Below are positions 7,950 through 18,100 of a stretch of DNA of 64,000 bases, one piece after another; positions within the stretch are counted from its first letter, which is position 1, and every line of letters begins with the position of its first letter. This DNA is from Corynebacterium aurimucosum ATCC 700975 (lineage in GTDB: Bacteria; Actinomycetota; Actinomycetes; Mycobacteriales; Mycobacteriaceae). A program made the translations under genes and the position numbers. The stretch spans positions 1 to 64,000 of the forward strand of contig NZ_VDTC01000006.1 in assembly GCF_007672725.1 (NCBI RefSeq), read 5' to 3'. The notes under the pieces are model-generated. The model saw only the letters and a list, made by a program, of their open reading frames with translations, ran no database searches and was not told the DNA's origin.

Positions 7950-9257
7950 CTAGAAGGGGATTTCTTCATCTCCCTTGCCATAAGCGGTCTTCTTATTTGT
8001 GTTTGCTTGCTGTTCTTGGTCTAGCTCGGCTTTCAGCTCCTGAGCTTCCCGGTGCTTCCTAGCGCGGTAACCTTCAATATCTTGCGCAACGCTTCGCGCC
8101 CAGCGCTTGTTCTTTGGTGCTAGTGGCCCGGAAGGTTCCGTGATTGCCCAGGTTCCATCCTCAAAGAGCCAGACCACATCCCCGGTATCGGGGTCCAAAA
8201 AATAGAACGCCCGCCCATCGGTCTTCATGTTGTGGTGATGCTGGCACAACGCCACCATGTTGTCCGGATGCGTTGGCCCACCATCGGCGTAGTTAATACG
8301 GTGGTCTAACTGACACAGCCACGCCGGCATTCCGCAGCCAGCTGCACGGCATGTGCCATCGCGCCCTTCAACATATTTGCGAACCAACGTGGCTGGTCCG
8401 TAGCCATTAGTGGCTTCTGGCTTGGTGCTCAAGTCCCTTTTCGTTACGGCTTGTGCTGGGATTTTCTCTACCTGCCAGCCGTGCCCTTCTACATATACTG
8501 GCGCGTCTTCGACGTCACTCGCTTGATAAGTGTGGAGCACTACTCGGGCAGCTTCTGGTTCTACCTTTCCAGTCGTTAAAAGGATTAGTGCTTCTGCCAT
8601 CGAGACTTCATGCTTTTCAGCAGCTGCCTTAATGGCCTCATGGATGATGATTCCAACGCTGCTATCCACCTCTAGTTCTATGGTGGCGCGTTGGTCGCGG
8701 GTGAGAATGGAATATCGATTCTTTGTGCGTTTATCCTCCACTGCGATGGAGTCGTCATGGACCTTGACAAGGTCACGCATGCGACGACGAATCTGCGACG
8801 TGGTGGGAAATACCTGATTTGGCTTCGTAGGTGTAAGCCAACGGGCCAACGCAGCGTCAATGGCGGCCACTACCTCAGTGGAAGGTTGGCCGAGTTTAGC
8901 CATGACCTGGTCGATGGCAATCAAGGCGGGTAAGTCCAGCAAAAAATCTGCATCTTGCAGGGCCTTGAGCTGGGGTAGCTCTTTCAATCGGTAAATCCCC
9001 ATGATTATGCGAGCAACCGCCCCGGCCGCTTTGCCGGTCTTTAGCCCAAGGCGCATGCACGCTGTATCTGAGTCCTCGTCCAAGGCGGGAAGGATGCTAG
9101 ACCAAAATTCGTAGTCTGCTTGGCGTATGGCTTTACCTCTCATGCAGACCGGGTCGTTCGGATTGGAATGAGAAAAATAGGAAACAACGGTTTCTGTAGC
9201 GGAAGACAATTCAACCCCCTCTTTTGTTAGAGATATTGAGAAGGACCGAACCCCCAC
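7950..9257 (-). CDS. DUF222/HNH endonuclease domain protein
   Basis: A 435-residue protein of the multi-copy actinobacterial type, with an N-terminal DUF222-like helical region and a C-terminal HNH nuclease. The HNH core reads CQLDHRINYADGG, then HPDNMVALCQHHHNMKT, keeping the LDH and HH residues and two Cys that position metal. The function in cells is unknown; such genes are often scattered in many copies and thought to derive from mobile elements. The start is GTG (9257) with AGGG upstream. The 277 bases from here to the next gene hold only its promoter region and a weak 35-codon frame that I do not call. Confidence 0.8.
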   Translation of the reverse strand: MGVRSFSISLTKEGVELSSATETVVSYFSHSNPNDPVCMRGKAIRQADYEFWSSILPALDEDSDTACMRLGLKTGKAAGAVARIIMGIYRLKELPQLKALQDADFLLDLPALIAIDQVMAKLGQPSTEVVAAIDAALARWLTPTKPNQVFPTTSQIRRRMRDLVKVHDDSIAVEDKRTKNRYSILTRDQRATIELEVDSSVGIIIHEAIKAAAEKHEVSMAEALILLTTGKVEPEAARVVLHTYQASDVEDAPVYVEGHGWQVEKIPAQAVTKRDLSTKPEATNGYGPATLVRKYVEGRDGTCRAAGCGMPAWLCQLDHRINYADGGPTHPDNMVALCQHHHNMKTDGRAFYFLDPDTGDVVWLFEDGTWAITEPSGPLAPKNKRWARSVAQDIEGYRARKHREAQELKAELDQEQQANTNKKTAYGKGDEEIPF

Positions 9258-9534
9258 TGTCCGAATCCCTTTTCGAAAAATGAGTTTATTCTGTACCGTT
9301 TGGAAAGTCTATACCCTGGCGGAAAGTTGTGATTAGAGAGGTGAATGTGCCTATTGATATTGCATTTACCCAGCCTTCCGCCGCTTTGAGCTTCGTTGGG
9401 AGGGGCTTGTTGGGTAAGAAGCTAATAAAATTACTGTTCGAACCCTAGCGTGGGGAAGGGTGCGCGCTGAATCCCTTGGGCAGCGGCGCTTATGTACCAA
9501 TCAAGCCTGTTGAAGCTGTGGCTTGAGTTAATCT

Positions 9535-10308
9535 ATGAAAGTGCTTAAACTCCGCTCCCTTATTGCTGGTCTTGCGCTAGCGACCGTCGCTGCGCCATCC
9601 GCCCAGGCCCTGACGTTTGATCCTGGGAAGGTTCCGCCACGCACTCAAATGACCGTGCGCTATGCCGACGGAAACTCGGTTTCCACTGGAAATGGCCACG
9701 AGTCTCGTCCTGCGCTATCCCTCGCGAAGCTGTACCTAGGAATGTGGGTCCTGAAATATGGCGCGCCGGAGGATAAAGCGCGGGTGGAAAACATGGTTCG
9801 CTTCTCTGAGGATGGCACCGCTAGCGATCTGGAGCGGAAGTATCCGCAGGCCATACCTTCCATCATCGGGGAATATCGCTTGGGGGAGACCCATCACAAC
9901 GGTTACTGGGGCAATACCACGACGTCGACGGAGGATCTCGCTCGCTTTATTGGGGTGATATTTGGCGACCCAGTTGCTGCACCGCTCATGAAAGGTATGG
10001 CGACGGCAGCGCCTGTGGCATTCGACGGATATCGTCAGGACTTCGGCACCGCGCGGATTCCAGGCATTATCGGAACGAAATTTGGGTGGTCAGATGACCG
10101 GCAGGTGCATGCGAGCGCCTCTTTCGGTCCTGGGTATAGTGTGGCGGCAAATACCTATGGATCTCCCGCGGATCTCACCGCAGATGTGCTCGGTGCGGTG
10201 GAGGTACAGCCGCAAGCGCCGAACTTGCCGACGCCCCCTCAGGACCTGCGCGATAGGGCGTGTGCGGAGCTGAAGCGCGCTGTGCCTAGTTCATCGCACG
10301 TGTGCTGA
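9535..10308 (+). CDS. Exported serine hydrolase, beta-lactamase/PBP-like
   Basis: A 257-residue protein with a signal peptide (cleavage after PSAQA, about residue 25). A likely SxxK active site is S62-L-A-K65, an SDL at 97-99 could serve as the second motif, and KFGW near residue 182 resembles the KTG box. The order and spacing match the penicillin-binding protein/class A beta-lactamase fold, but the motifs are divergent, so enzyme activity is not certain. It may act on peptidoglycan or cell-surface substrates. It stands alone, with its own 5' region, next to another exported enzyme. Confidence 0.6.
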   Translation: MKVLKLRSLIAGLALATVAAPSAQALTFDPGKVPPRTQMTVRYADGNSVSTGNGHESRPALSLAKLYLGMWVLKYGAPEDKARVENMVRFSEDGTASDLERKYPQAIPSIIGEYRLGETHHNGYWGNTTTSTEDLARFIGVIFGDPVAAPLMKGMATAAPVAFDGYRQDFGTARIPGIIGTKFGWSDDRQVHASASFGPGYSVAANTYGSPADLTADVLGAVEVQPQAPNLPTPPQDLRDRACAELKRAVPSSSHVC

Positions 10309-10409
10309 TTGGCCACGGGTTTAGCTAAGTTTTACCTTTGCGGAAACTGAGAAATTAATATATTCTCGGCTACCAAATAAGCGGTTACTAACCCGAAAGG
10401 TAATTCCCT

Positions 10410-11012
10410 ATGCGTAAGGCCCTGTCCATCGCGGCCATTGCTGTTGTGGCTTTGACCGTTGCCCCGTCAGCTTCGGCGAAGAGCGACCAAACTCGTTCGC
10501 TCATTTCCCCTGCTACATGCGCCTCCATCACTAAGTTGGCAAACGAAGGAAAGCCGGTTCCGGATCCGTCGATTCTGCACGATGCTGATTCCGTTCCTTC
10601 CTACTTCAAGAGCGGCGTGCTCAAGTACAAGGTGGCGGATAACTTCCCCTACCGCGAGCAGCTCGATGCCGCGGTAGCTGAGTGGAACGATGCTCTCGAC
10701 GGCAAGGCTTCTCTGAAGGAAGTAGCGCCGTCCGAGGCCGATGATGACACCATCGCCATCATCTATAAGCCGGAGCCGAATGGTTACGTCCAGGGTACGG
10801 CCTACCCGGACCACGGGATGCTCTTCATCAAGGCGGCCACCGCTCAGTACCCAGAGGCGCTTCAGGGAACCATCGCTCACGAGCTCGGCCACATGATGGG
10901 GGCGGGCCACTCCTGCGCCCACGCCCTCATGGCCGGCGCAAACCAGAACCCCATTTCCTATCACGTAACTCCGCTTGACGCCGTGGCTGTCCTGCAGGGG
11001 CAGTTTGACTAA
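10410..11012 (+). CDS. Exported metzincin-type zinc protease
   Basis: A 200-residue protein with a clear signal peptide (cleavage after PSASA, residue 23). The zinc motif HELGHMMGAGH (157-167) matches HExxHxxGxxH, and a Met-turn candidate (ALM) lies at 172-174, as in matrixins and snapalysin. The catalytic domain begins near residue 68 (GVLKYKV), where matrixins have their first strand. The short N-terminal segment has no recognisable cysteine-switch motif. It should be a secreted peptidase; the substrate is unknown. An AAAGG ribosome-binding site precedes the start. Confidence 0.8.
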   Translation: MRKALSIAAIAVVALTVAPSASAKSDQTRSLISPATCASITKLANEGKPVPDPSILHDADSVPSYFKSGVLKYKVADNFPYREQLDAAVAEWNDALDGKASLKEVAPSEADDDTIAIIYKPEPNGYVQGTAYPDHGMLFIKAATAQYPEALQGTIAHELGHMMGAGHSCAHALMAGANQNPISYHVTPLDAVAVLQGQFD

Positions 11013-11013
11013 T

Positions 11014-11856
11014 TCAGCGCAGGCTGGCTGAGCCGGGCGAGTGCGAGTAGGTATCGTCCGCCTTGGCTAGGCGGTGGGCGCGAAGCCCCAGGGTGATGAC
11101 GATGGGGTAGAGAATGAGCGCGACCACGATGTACTGCGTGACCAGCTGCCATGTCTCATCCCACATGTAGTTCCACGCGAAGTGGAGACAGAAGGAAACA
11201 AAAAGCGCGCCCACGCCCACTCCGAGGCGCCACCACCACGTTTTGTGGGCGGCGTAAATGGCCCAGCCGATGCCAAAGCCTGCGATGGCCGTCAGTGACA
11301 TGTGTAGGCCTGGGCCCGCCACAAGGCGGAGCCCCCACATCTGTAGCATGCCAATCCAATCAGACGTCGGGTGCATGACGGCGCCGAGAGAGGCGTAGAG
11401 GACGTTCTCAAAGACCTCGAAACCCCAGCCCACAAGCGCGCCGACGATGAAACCATGCCAAGGGCGGTTGAGCTGGCGGAAACTGAGTAATACAAAAACC
11501 ACGCCCAGCGCCTTGGCGAACTCCTCCGGATAAGCTCCGGACCATGACATCATGGATTCTTCCCATCCCACGCCCTTGGTGAGGGAGCTGAACGGAAGTG
11601 CTGATAGGAGCGCCAAAGACACCGCGGTGCCGGCTCCCCACAGCACGCTGGCTGTGGCCCATCCCTTGGCAGGTCGCGCCCACATCGGGCTGAGGTGCCA
11701 CAGATACAGCCCCAGCACCAAGAAAGCAAAGCCGATCAACAGGCTTATTAGGCCCGGCAGCGGGGCAACGAGGAAAGCACCAAACAGATTGATCAGAGCT
11801 GCAGGCAGGCAGATACCAATGATGACCCACAGCGCTACGCGGAAGATCTTGCTCAC
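11014..11856 (-). CDS. PrsW family intramembrane metalloprotease
   Basis: A 280-residue protein with about eight membrane segments. The PrsW motifs are visible: EEFAK at 111-115, GFEVFEN at 145-151 and a conserved His (GPGLHMS) near 185, all expected to bind zinc within the membrane. In Bacillus PrsW cleaves an anti-sigma factor; no anti-sigma gene is visible here, so the target is unknown. Its ATG overlaps the stop of the upstream gene by four bases, so the two are translationally coupled. Confidence 0.85.
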   Translation of the reverse strand: MSKIFRVALWVIIGICLPAALINLFGAFLVAPLPGLISLLIGFAFLVLGLYLWHLSPMWARPAKGWATASVLWGAGTAVSLALLSALPFSSLTKGVGWEESMMSWSGAYPEEFAKALGVVFVLLSFRQLNRPWHGFIVGALVGWGFEVFENVLYASLGAVMHPTSDWIGMLQMWGLRLVAGPGLHMSLTAIAGFGIGWAIYAAHKTWWWRLGVGVGALFVSFCLHFAWNYMWDETWQLVTQYIVVALILYPIVITLGLRAHRLAKADDTYSHSPGSASLR

Positions 11857-12344
11857 TTGAAGGCCTCCATAAACTGATCGGCGATTTCTTCTGGGTTTCC
11901 GTCTGAAAAGACGAGCTCGTAGTTGAGATCGTCCTTGGCCACGCTAAAGGCAACGACCGGGATGTATGTATACGTTCGCAGTACGAGGATGCCGTCTTGG
12001 TTTTCTACTTCTTCTTTCGGCATCGACCCGAAGGTCGTGGCGCGCACAGCTCGGCGCAGGGCCAGCTCGTCATCGTCGACATCAGAGGTGAGGTAGGCCT
12101 CGACCAAGGTATCGCCGCAATCCCACGCCTGGTTGGCCACGGAATCGTAGTTCACGCTGCATTCGACGCCGTCGATAGGCAGACGCCACTCAGGATCGTC
12201 GAGGACAACAGGCTCGGTTTCAGGATCGTGGTCCGGCAGCGCCAGGCTGAGGACGGCGGGCGTGCCGAGCACGAGGAGGGTCACCCCAAGCACAGCGAAA
12301 AACGGCCCCGTCATCTTCGCTGGCGGGAAACGATAAGAAGTCAT
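11853..12344 (-). CDS. Membrane-anchored hypothetical protein
   Basis: A 163-residue protein with one N-terminal hydrophobic segment (about residues 11-35, FFAVLGVTLLVLGTPAVLSL) and an acidic extracytoplasmic part with two cysteines (VECSVNY and WDCGD) that may form a disulfide. I do not recognise a family. The start at 12344 gives a short positive N-terminus before the membrane segment. It is the first gene of a two-gene unit with PrsW (ATGA overlap), so a role as PrsW partner or substrate is possible but only inferred. Confidence 0.65.
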   Translation of the reverse strand: MTSYRFPPAKMTGPFFAVLGVTLLVLGTPAVLSLALPDHDPETEPVVLDDPEWRLPIDGVECSVNYDSVANQAWDCGDTLVEAYLTSDVDDDELALRRAVRATTFGSMPKEEVENQDGILVLRTYTYIPVVAFSVAKDDLNYELVFSDGNPEEIADQFMEAFK

Positions 12345-12386
12345 GCACACCACACTAACGGGTACATCTGACATAGAGTGAAGTGC

Positions 12387-14303
12387 ATGAAGGATCTGTA
12401 TCAGTTTGTTAATGGCCCCTGGATCGAGTCCCACGTTATTCCCGATGACCGCGGTGTTGACGGGACTTTTCACGCGCTTCGCGACGAAGCCGAGGAACTC
12501 GTCCATGACATCGTTAAGGAAGACGAAGGCCGTCCGGGGATCGTGTATTCCTCCCACATGGACGTTGAGGGAGTGAACGCTGCGGGAACGGCGCCTTTGG
12601 CCGAAGATTTGGACAAGCTGGTGGCGGCGGACCCGGAAGAGCTGGCGCACAACCTGGGCGTGCTGGAGCGCGAGGGCGTCGGCGCCCCGGTTACCTTCTG
12701 GGTAGAAAAGGACTCCGGCTCCGAGGAGGCAGTGGCCTACATTATCCAGTCCGGCCTGGGCCTTCCAGATGAGGCTTATTACCGCGAGGAAGCCCACGCG
12801 GAGACGCTTGAGGCCTACGAGAAGCACGTCGCAGCGATGCTTGGATTCCTGGATCCGGCTCGCCTCTTCGGGCTGGGCGCGGAAGCGGCCGCTACGCGCA
12901 TCGTGAATCTGGAAAAGGAAATTGCTGCAGGGCATTGGGATGTCGTGGCCTCGCGTGATGCGGTGAAGACGTATAACCCGGTGGACGTCGCCAAGCTGCC
13001 CAGCATCACCCGCGCCATCCTGAACGGTGGGGCACTGCCGGAGCACCGCGCGGTGGCCATGATGCCGTCGTATTTTGAGCACCTGGAGGGTCTGTTTACC
13101 GCCGGCCGCATGGCGGATTGGCAGCTGTGGGCCACGTGGCACATTTTGTTGTCGCGCGCGCCGTACCTCACTGAGGAGATCGGTAAGAAGAATTTCGAGT
13201 TCTACGGAACCAAGCTTTCTGGCGCTACCGAGCAGCGTGACCGCTGGAAGCGCGCCGTGGGCCTGGCAGAGAACATGGTTGGCCAGGAGATTGGCAAGGT
13301 TTTCGTGGACAAGCACTTCCCGCCGTCCTCGAAGTCCGAGATGGATGAGCTGGTGGAGTACCTTACCGCCGCATACCGCGAGAGGATTTCGCAGCTGGAG
13401 TGGATGACCCCGGCCACTCGTGAGCGCGCGCTGGAGAAGCTCTCGCAGTTCAAGGCCAAGATCGGTTATCCGGAGACCTGGCGTGACTATTCCGACCTAG
13501 AGTTTTCACCCAAGGGTGCGGACCTGGTGGCCAATGTGCGCGCAGGCAGCGCGTGGAGCCACGATTATGAGCTGGCCAAGATTGGCAAGCCGGCCGACCG
13601 CGACGAGTGGTTCGCAACCCCGCAGACGGTCAATGCCTTCTACAACCCAGTAGTTAATGACATCACCTTCCCGGCGGCGATTCTGCGCCCGCCGTTCTAC
13701 AACCCGGACGCGGACGCGGCGGAGAACTTCGGTGCCATCGGCGCGGTGATTGGCCACGAGATTGGGCATGGCTTTGATGATCAGGGCTCGCAGTATGACG
13801 GCCAGGGCAACCTCAACTCCTGGTGGACGGATGAGGACCGCGCGGCCTTCGAGAAGTTGACCGCGAAGCTGGTGGACCAGTTCCAGGGACAGGTGCCGAA
13901 GGTGCTGGAGGGCACCGATTCCGCGGGTGTCAACGGTAGCTTCACCCTGGGTGAGAACATCGGTGACCTCGGTGGACTGGGTATTGCTGTGGTGGCCTAC
14001 AAGAATTACTGCGCCGACAAGGGCTTGGACATCAACGGCCAGGTAGCACCGTTTGAGGCCGAGGGCGCTGAGCCGGAATTGGCAGAGCACGAGTACACCG
14101 GTCTGCAGCGCTTCTTCCTGGCGTGGGCGCGCGTGTGGCGCACTGCTATTCGTCCGGAGATGGCCACGCAGTACTTGGCCATTGACCCGCACTCGCCGGC
14201 GGAGTTCCGCTGCAACATCATCGCCGAGAACATCGACGAATTCTACGAGGCTTTTGATGTCGAGGGTGGACTGGTCCCAGAGGAGCGCGTCACCATCTGG
14301 TAG
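12387..14303 (+). CDS. pepO: M13 family metallopeptidase (PepO/neprilysin-like)
   Basis: A 638-residue zinc peptidase. The neprilysin motif GHEIGHGFDDQG supplies two His ligands and the catalytic Glu, ENIGDLGG supplies the third ligand, and NAFYNPVVNDITFPAAIL is the M13 substrate-binding stretch. The N-terminal peptidase_M13_N domain begins at once (DLYQFVNGPWI), and no signal peptide is seen, so the enzyme is probably cytoplasmic. The ATG at 12387 is preferred; an in-frame GTG three codons upstream is possible. It is divergent from the PrsW-pair promoter. Confidence 0.92.
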   Translation: MKDLYQFVNGPWIESHVIPDDRGVDGTFHALRDEAEELVHDIVKEDEGRPGIVYSSHMDVEGVNAAGTAPLAEDLDKLVAADPEELAHNLGVLEREGVGAPVTFWVEKDSGSEEAVAYIIQSGLGLPDEAYYREEAHAETLEAYEKHVAAMLGFLDPARLFGLGAEAAATRIVNLEKEIAAGHWDVVASRDAVKTYNPVDVAKLPSITRAILNGGALPEHRAVAMMPSYFEHLEGLFTAGRMADWQLWATWHILLSRAPYLTEEIGKKNFEFYGTKLSGATEQRDRWKRAVGLAENMVGQEIGKVFVDKHFPPSSKSEMDELVEYLTAAYRERISQLEWMTPATRERALEKLSQFKAKIGYPETWRDYSDLEFSPKGADLVANVRAGSAWSHDYELAKIGKPADRDEWFATPQTVNAFYNPVVNDITFPAAILRPPFYNPDADAAENFGAIGAVIGHEIGHGFDDQGSQYDGQGNLNSWWTDEDRAAFEKLTAKLVDQFQGQVPKVLEGTDSAGVNGSFTLGENIGDLGGLGIAVVAYKNYCADKGLDINGQVAPFEAEGAEPELAEHEYTGLQRFFLAWARVWRTAIRPEMATQYLAIDPHSPAEFRCNIIAENIDEFYEAFDVEGGLVPEERVTIW

Positions 14304-14317
14304 TACCCTTGGGGGCC

Positions 14318-15148
14318 ATGAGTGAGTGGAATATCGGCGGCCAGGATCGCCAGCTAAGTCCAGAACAACAGCTCGAGCAGCTCTCCTCCTACATGGAGGT
14401 GCACTACCCGCTGCCGGATTTCCGCCCGCCGTGGGCCGGTGGAGGTTCGCCGGAGGCGGACCGCTATTGCGCGCTGCTGCCGGACCGTATCGTGCAGGCC
14501 TCCATGATGGTGCTGGGTTCCGCTGTGGATCACTCGCTACCCGGCACCGTTTTTACGGAAGGCGTGAGCGTTGAAGACTCTGAGGTGGGAGCGATTTTTA
14601 GGCCGTCAGAAGAGTCTGGTCGCTGGGCGGTGTCGCTGCATTCCGGCGGCTGGTGGCGCGGTGACGGCAAGGCACTAGAAATGCAATGGCGGCCCGAAGT
14701 TGCTGCCGCAGCGCAGTTGTCGGGCACGACGATCATCGATGTCGATTACCCGTTGGCGCCGGAGCACACCGTGGCGGAGATGGTCCAGTCGGTTCAGGCG
14801 GCCGTCGATTATGCCCGTGAGCATGGGGCCAACCGCGTGACGGTGTGGGGATATTCCTCCGGTGGGGCGCTCGCAGCGCTGGTGCCTGCCGACGCCCTCC
14901 TCCTCACCTTCCCCGACTTCGGTGCGCTGGCCAAGCTGCCGGAGGAGATCCGCGGTGACTACGTCCTCGATGTTGAGAAGCTGCCGGGGCTGTATTCTGA
15001 CATCTTGGTCCAGACCGCGGCGCAGGATGAGATTGCTGAGCGCGTGGAGATCCCCGGTGCACAGACCGCGGAGTACGTGTCCATGCACCGTATTTCGACC
15101 CCGGCCGTGGCGCGTCAGCGCATTAAAGATTCGGCCGAGTTCCTGTAG
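14318..15148 (+). CDS. Alpha/beta hydrolase fold protein
   Basis: A 276-residue protein. HSGGWWRG resembles the oxyanion HGGG motif of hormone-sensitive-lipase esterases, IDVDYPLAPEH is typical of that group, and GYSSGG is the nucleophile elbow with Ser. The catalytic Asp and His are less obvious; the segment after the elbow looks short, with ADALLLTFPDF following directly. It may hydrolyse small esters. It begins 14 bases after pepO and is likely in the same transcript. Confidence 0.75.
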   Translation: MSEWNIGGQDRQLSPEQQLEQLSSYMEVHYPLPDFRPPWAGGGSPEADRYCALLPDRIVQASMMVLGSAVDHSLPGTVFTEGVSVEDSEVGAIFRPSEESGRWAVSLHSGGWWRGDGKALEMQWRPEVAAAAQLSGTTIIDVDYPLAPEHTVAEMVQSVQAAVDYAREHGANRVTVWGYSSGGALAALVPADALLLTFPDFGALAKLPEEIRGDYVLDVEKLPGLYSDILVQTAAQDEIAERVEIPGAQTAEYVSMHRISTPAVARQRIKDSAEFL

Positions 15149-15150
15149 TT

Positions 15151-18100
15151 CTACTGTTCGCCCTCCGGGCGAATCTTCATCTCGGAGTTCTTCCACAGGC
15201 CGGAGCGCTGGATAATTTCTTGGTCGATATCTGCCTCGAGCGGGGCCTCGCCGCGGGAGTTGGTGCGCAGCTCATACTTTTCAATGGAGCCCCAGTCGCG
15301 CGCCCAATCGTTGTTGAGGTAGCTCGGGATCTCATAGGAGTAGTTCACTGCCTCCGCGGTTGCCAGCGCACCACCACCGGAGAAGGACTGGAAGTCCGTG
15401 AGGGAGGTTTGTGCGGCGGCGTCAGGAAGAATGCGGAACTGCGGGATCTCGGTCACGCCGGCGTAGTGGTCGAAGGTGCGCTGGCAGGGGAACTGCAGGG
15501 CGACGGACCAGTCGAGGAGTGCCGGGGTAGAGGAATCGAACTGGGAGTTGATGGTGGCAAGCTCCGGGACGCGCGGCGGGGTAAACGCCATCCAATCGTC
15601 TTCATCGGTGGAATCATCGACCGCGACGAGGCGCACAACGTTGGCCTCCTCTGGGAGCTCGTCTAGAGCAATGCGGAGGTTGCGCCATTTGGGGGTCGCG
15701 CCGACGTCGGAAAGCTCGGCCTCACCCTTGTTGGTGACCTTGCCATCCTTGAGTGTTCCGTACTCCAAGGTGAGCTCGGTGCCCTCCTGCTCCACTCCGT
15801 TGACGTCGTGGTGGTAAATCTTGCCGGCGGCAGCGACCGAGAGGACGGGGGTGTTTTCGCCAGGTTCCGGCAAGTTGTACCACTGGGTGGTGATGGTGGC
15901 GGTCGAGCGCTGCGATTCATCGTAGGAGCCCATGACCGGGACCTTCCGGTAATCCAAGTTGAACGGCAGGTGCATCTCGGAGCCATTGACGCCCAGGGTT
16001 CCGCGCACGCCACCGGCGGAAGAGTCGGTGACCTCGGTTGCCTTTTCCTCGGATTCGGTGAGATCCTTCTGTTCATTGGACGTCGCCGAGTCCTCACCGG
16101 TGGTGTTGGCAATGGCGCCTACCGACGCCGAGTTGAGGTTCTCCGGCTCAATATCTTCCTTGATCATGTTCGGGCCGAAGCCGAAATTGTCTTCCTTCTT
16201 GTCAACGAGCGAGTCCTGGAATTCGCCCTCGACCGGAGTGAGGAAGGATTCATTGGTGTTGGTCTCCACCATGGTGGAATCCGCCAGCGAGCAGGTATCG
16301 CCGCGCAGGGAAGTCAGGTTGCCCTTGCCCACGGAGTAGGAATCCGCCTGGGCCACGTAGCCCTTGGCAAAGGAGGCACACGAGAAGGCCACGATGATAA
16401 TGCAGGCCGCCGCAATCGGTGCGGACATGACACCCGCCCAGCGCGAGACCTTGGCGGCATTGGCGGCCTCGAATTCCTCGAGGGTGCCGGCGGTTTCGGC
16501 CTTGTTCTTGCGATAGCTGTGAACCAGGGACTGGTAGAGGCCAATCGCCAGGACCACCATGGCGATGGCCAGCACCACGGTGTTGGCCTCGATGCCCTTG
16601 AACTGCACGGTGCGGTCCCACCACGGGATGCCGAAGGAGGATACGTACCACCAGGCGTTCCAGCCGCCCAGGGAGATGGCCAGGAGGAAGATCACCGCGG
16701 CGATGGAGAAGGTCCGGGCACGCGGGGAGCGCATGGCAATCTGGGAAAGAACTACCGAGCCGAGCGCGGCGATGACGCCGGCGACACCGGCGTAAATGCC
16801 GAAGTGGTGCGTCCACTTCGTCGGCGTGAACATGAGGAAGAAGGCCGAGAGCGCCATGATGGCCAGCAGGCGCTTGGTGGGATCTGCCTCCGCACCGACG
16901 ACGCGGTGGTCCTTGATGAAGGCATAGATGATGAGCGCCAAGCAGAAGAGCATGGTGAACATGGCAAAGCGGCGCGTCAGGGAGCCGTCCACGGAGGGCT
17001 CGAAGAGCGTGGAGTAGCGCACGAACTCCGAGTACCACGGCAGGGACGGGCCGACCGCGGAACGCACGCGAGTGGATTCGAGGACCGACGCTAGCGTTTG
17101 GTCCCCGAAGGCAGCGACCATGACAGCGGTGCCACAGGCAAGGAACGGGGCGATGAGAGCTGTCCAGCCGATCTGGGGAGCGCGCTTGCCCATGATACGG
17201 AACAGGGCGGGCAGGCAGACCAGGAAGATGCCCACTGCGGTGAGGCCGGTGGGGCCAGCGGCCAGGGTGATGGTGGCGATGATGGTGCCCACCGCCGCCG
17301 GAAGGAGGCGCTGGGTGGAGATGGCGCGCTCGAAAGAGGCCCACGTCAGCATGACGCCGAGGGCCACGATGGGCTCGGGGCGGATGCCGTTGTTATAGGG
17401 CAGCCAGAAAGCCAGGAACATGAACGCGGCGGTCCAGTGCGCCAAGCGGCGCTCGTTGACGCGAGCGCCGAAGCGCGGAAGCATCTCGCGCGACAAGATA
17501 AACCAGATGATGAGCGCTGAGATAAGCGCAGGCAGGCGCACGATGATAGACGCGCTGGAGAATTGCGCCAGCCATGCCACGAGGTCGTAGTACGGCGCGC
17601 CGAACGGGGCCTCGGGGACGCCGTACCAGCGGTAGTAGTTTGCCATATAGGTCGCGTGATCGGAAACGCGTCCCATGGTGAGGATGAAGCCATCATCGGA
17701 GGTATTAGCACCGAAGATGTACCACCAGCCGAGAACAGCCGCCACGACGCCATCGAGCGGGCGGATCTGCTTCCAAGTTTCGGGCATGAAGCCACGGCGT
17801 TTGCCATCGAGGCGGTCGATTCGCCACAGGCAGACCAGGCTGATCACCACCATGGCCAGGCCCAGCCACATGGCGATGAGCTTGAGCGGTGTCGGGGAGG
17901 AGGTGAAGCGAGAGTTGATCTCCACGTGGATGCGGAGGTCGTCGCCAAGCTCGGCGAGGGCTTCCGGGGAATCGTCGATCTCGGTATAAACGCCGGTGAC
18001 CTGAGGGCGGAGATCCTCCTCGGAGGTCTCTTTGTGCTTGCCCAAGGAGACGGTGGTGCCGTCACCGGTGGATTGGATGCGGAGCGTGGAGTCCTCAGGC

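Noticed and set aside
9343..9449. A 35-codon GTG frame with a nearby AGAGAGG
   Set aside because: Composition is ordinary, no hydrophobic or charged pattern supports it, and other starts overlap; too weak to call.
11853..13316. A 487-codon minus-strand frame
   Set aside because: Only its last 163 codons (from 12344) look like protein; the rest is antisense to pepO.
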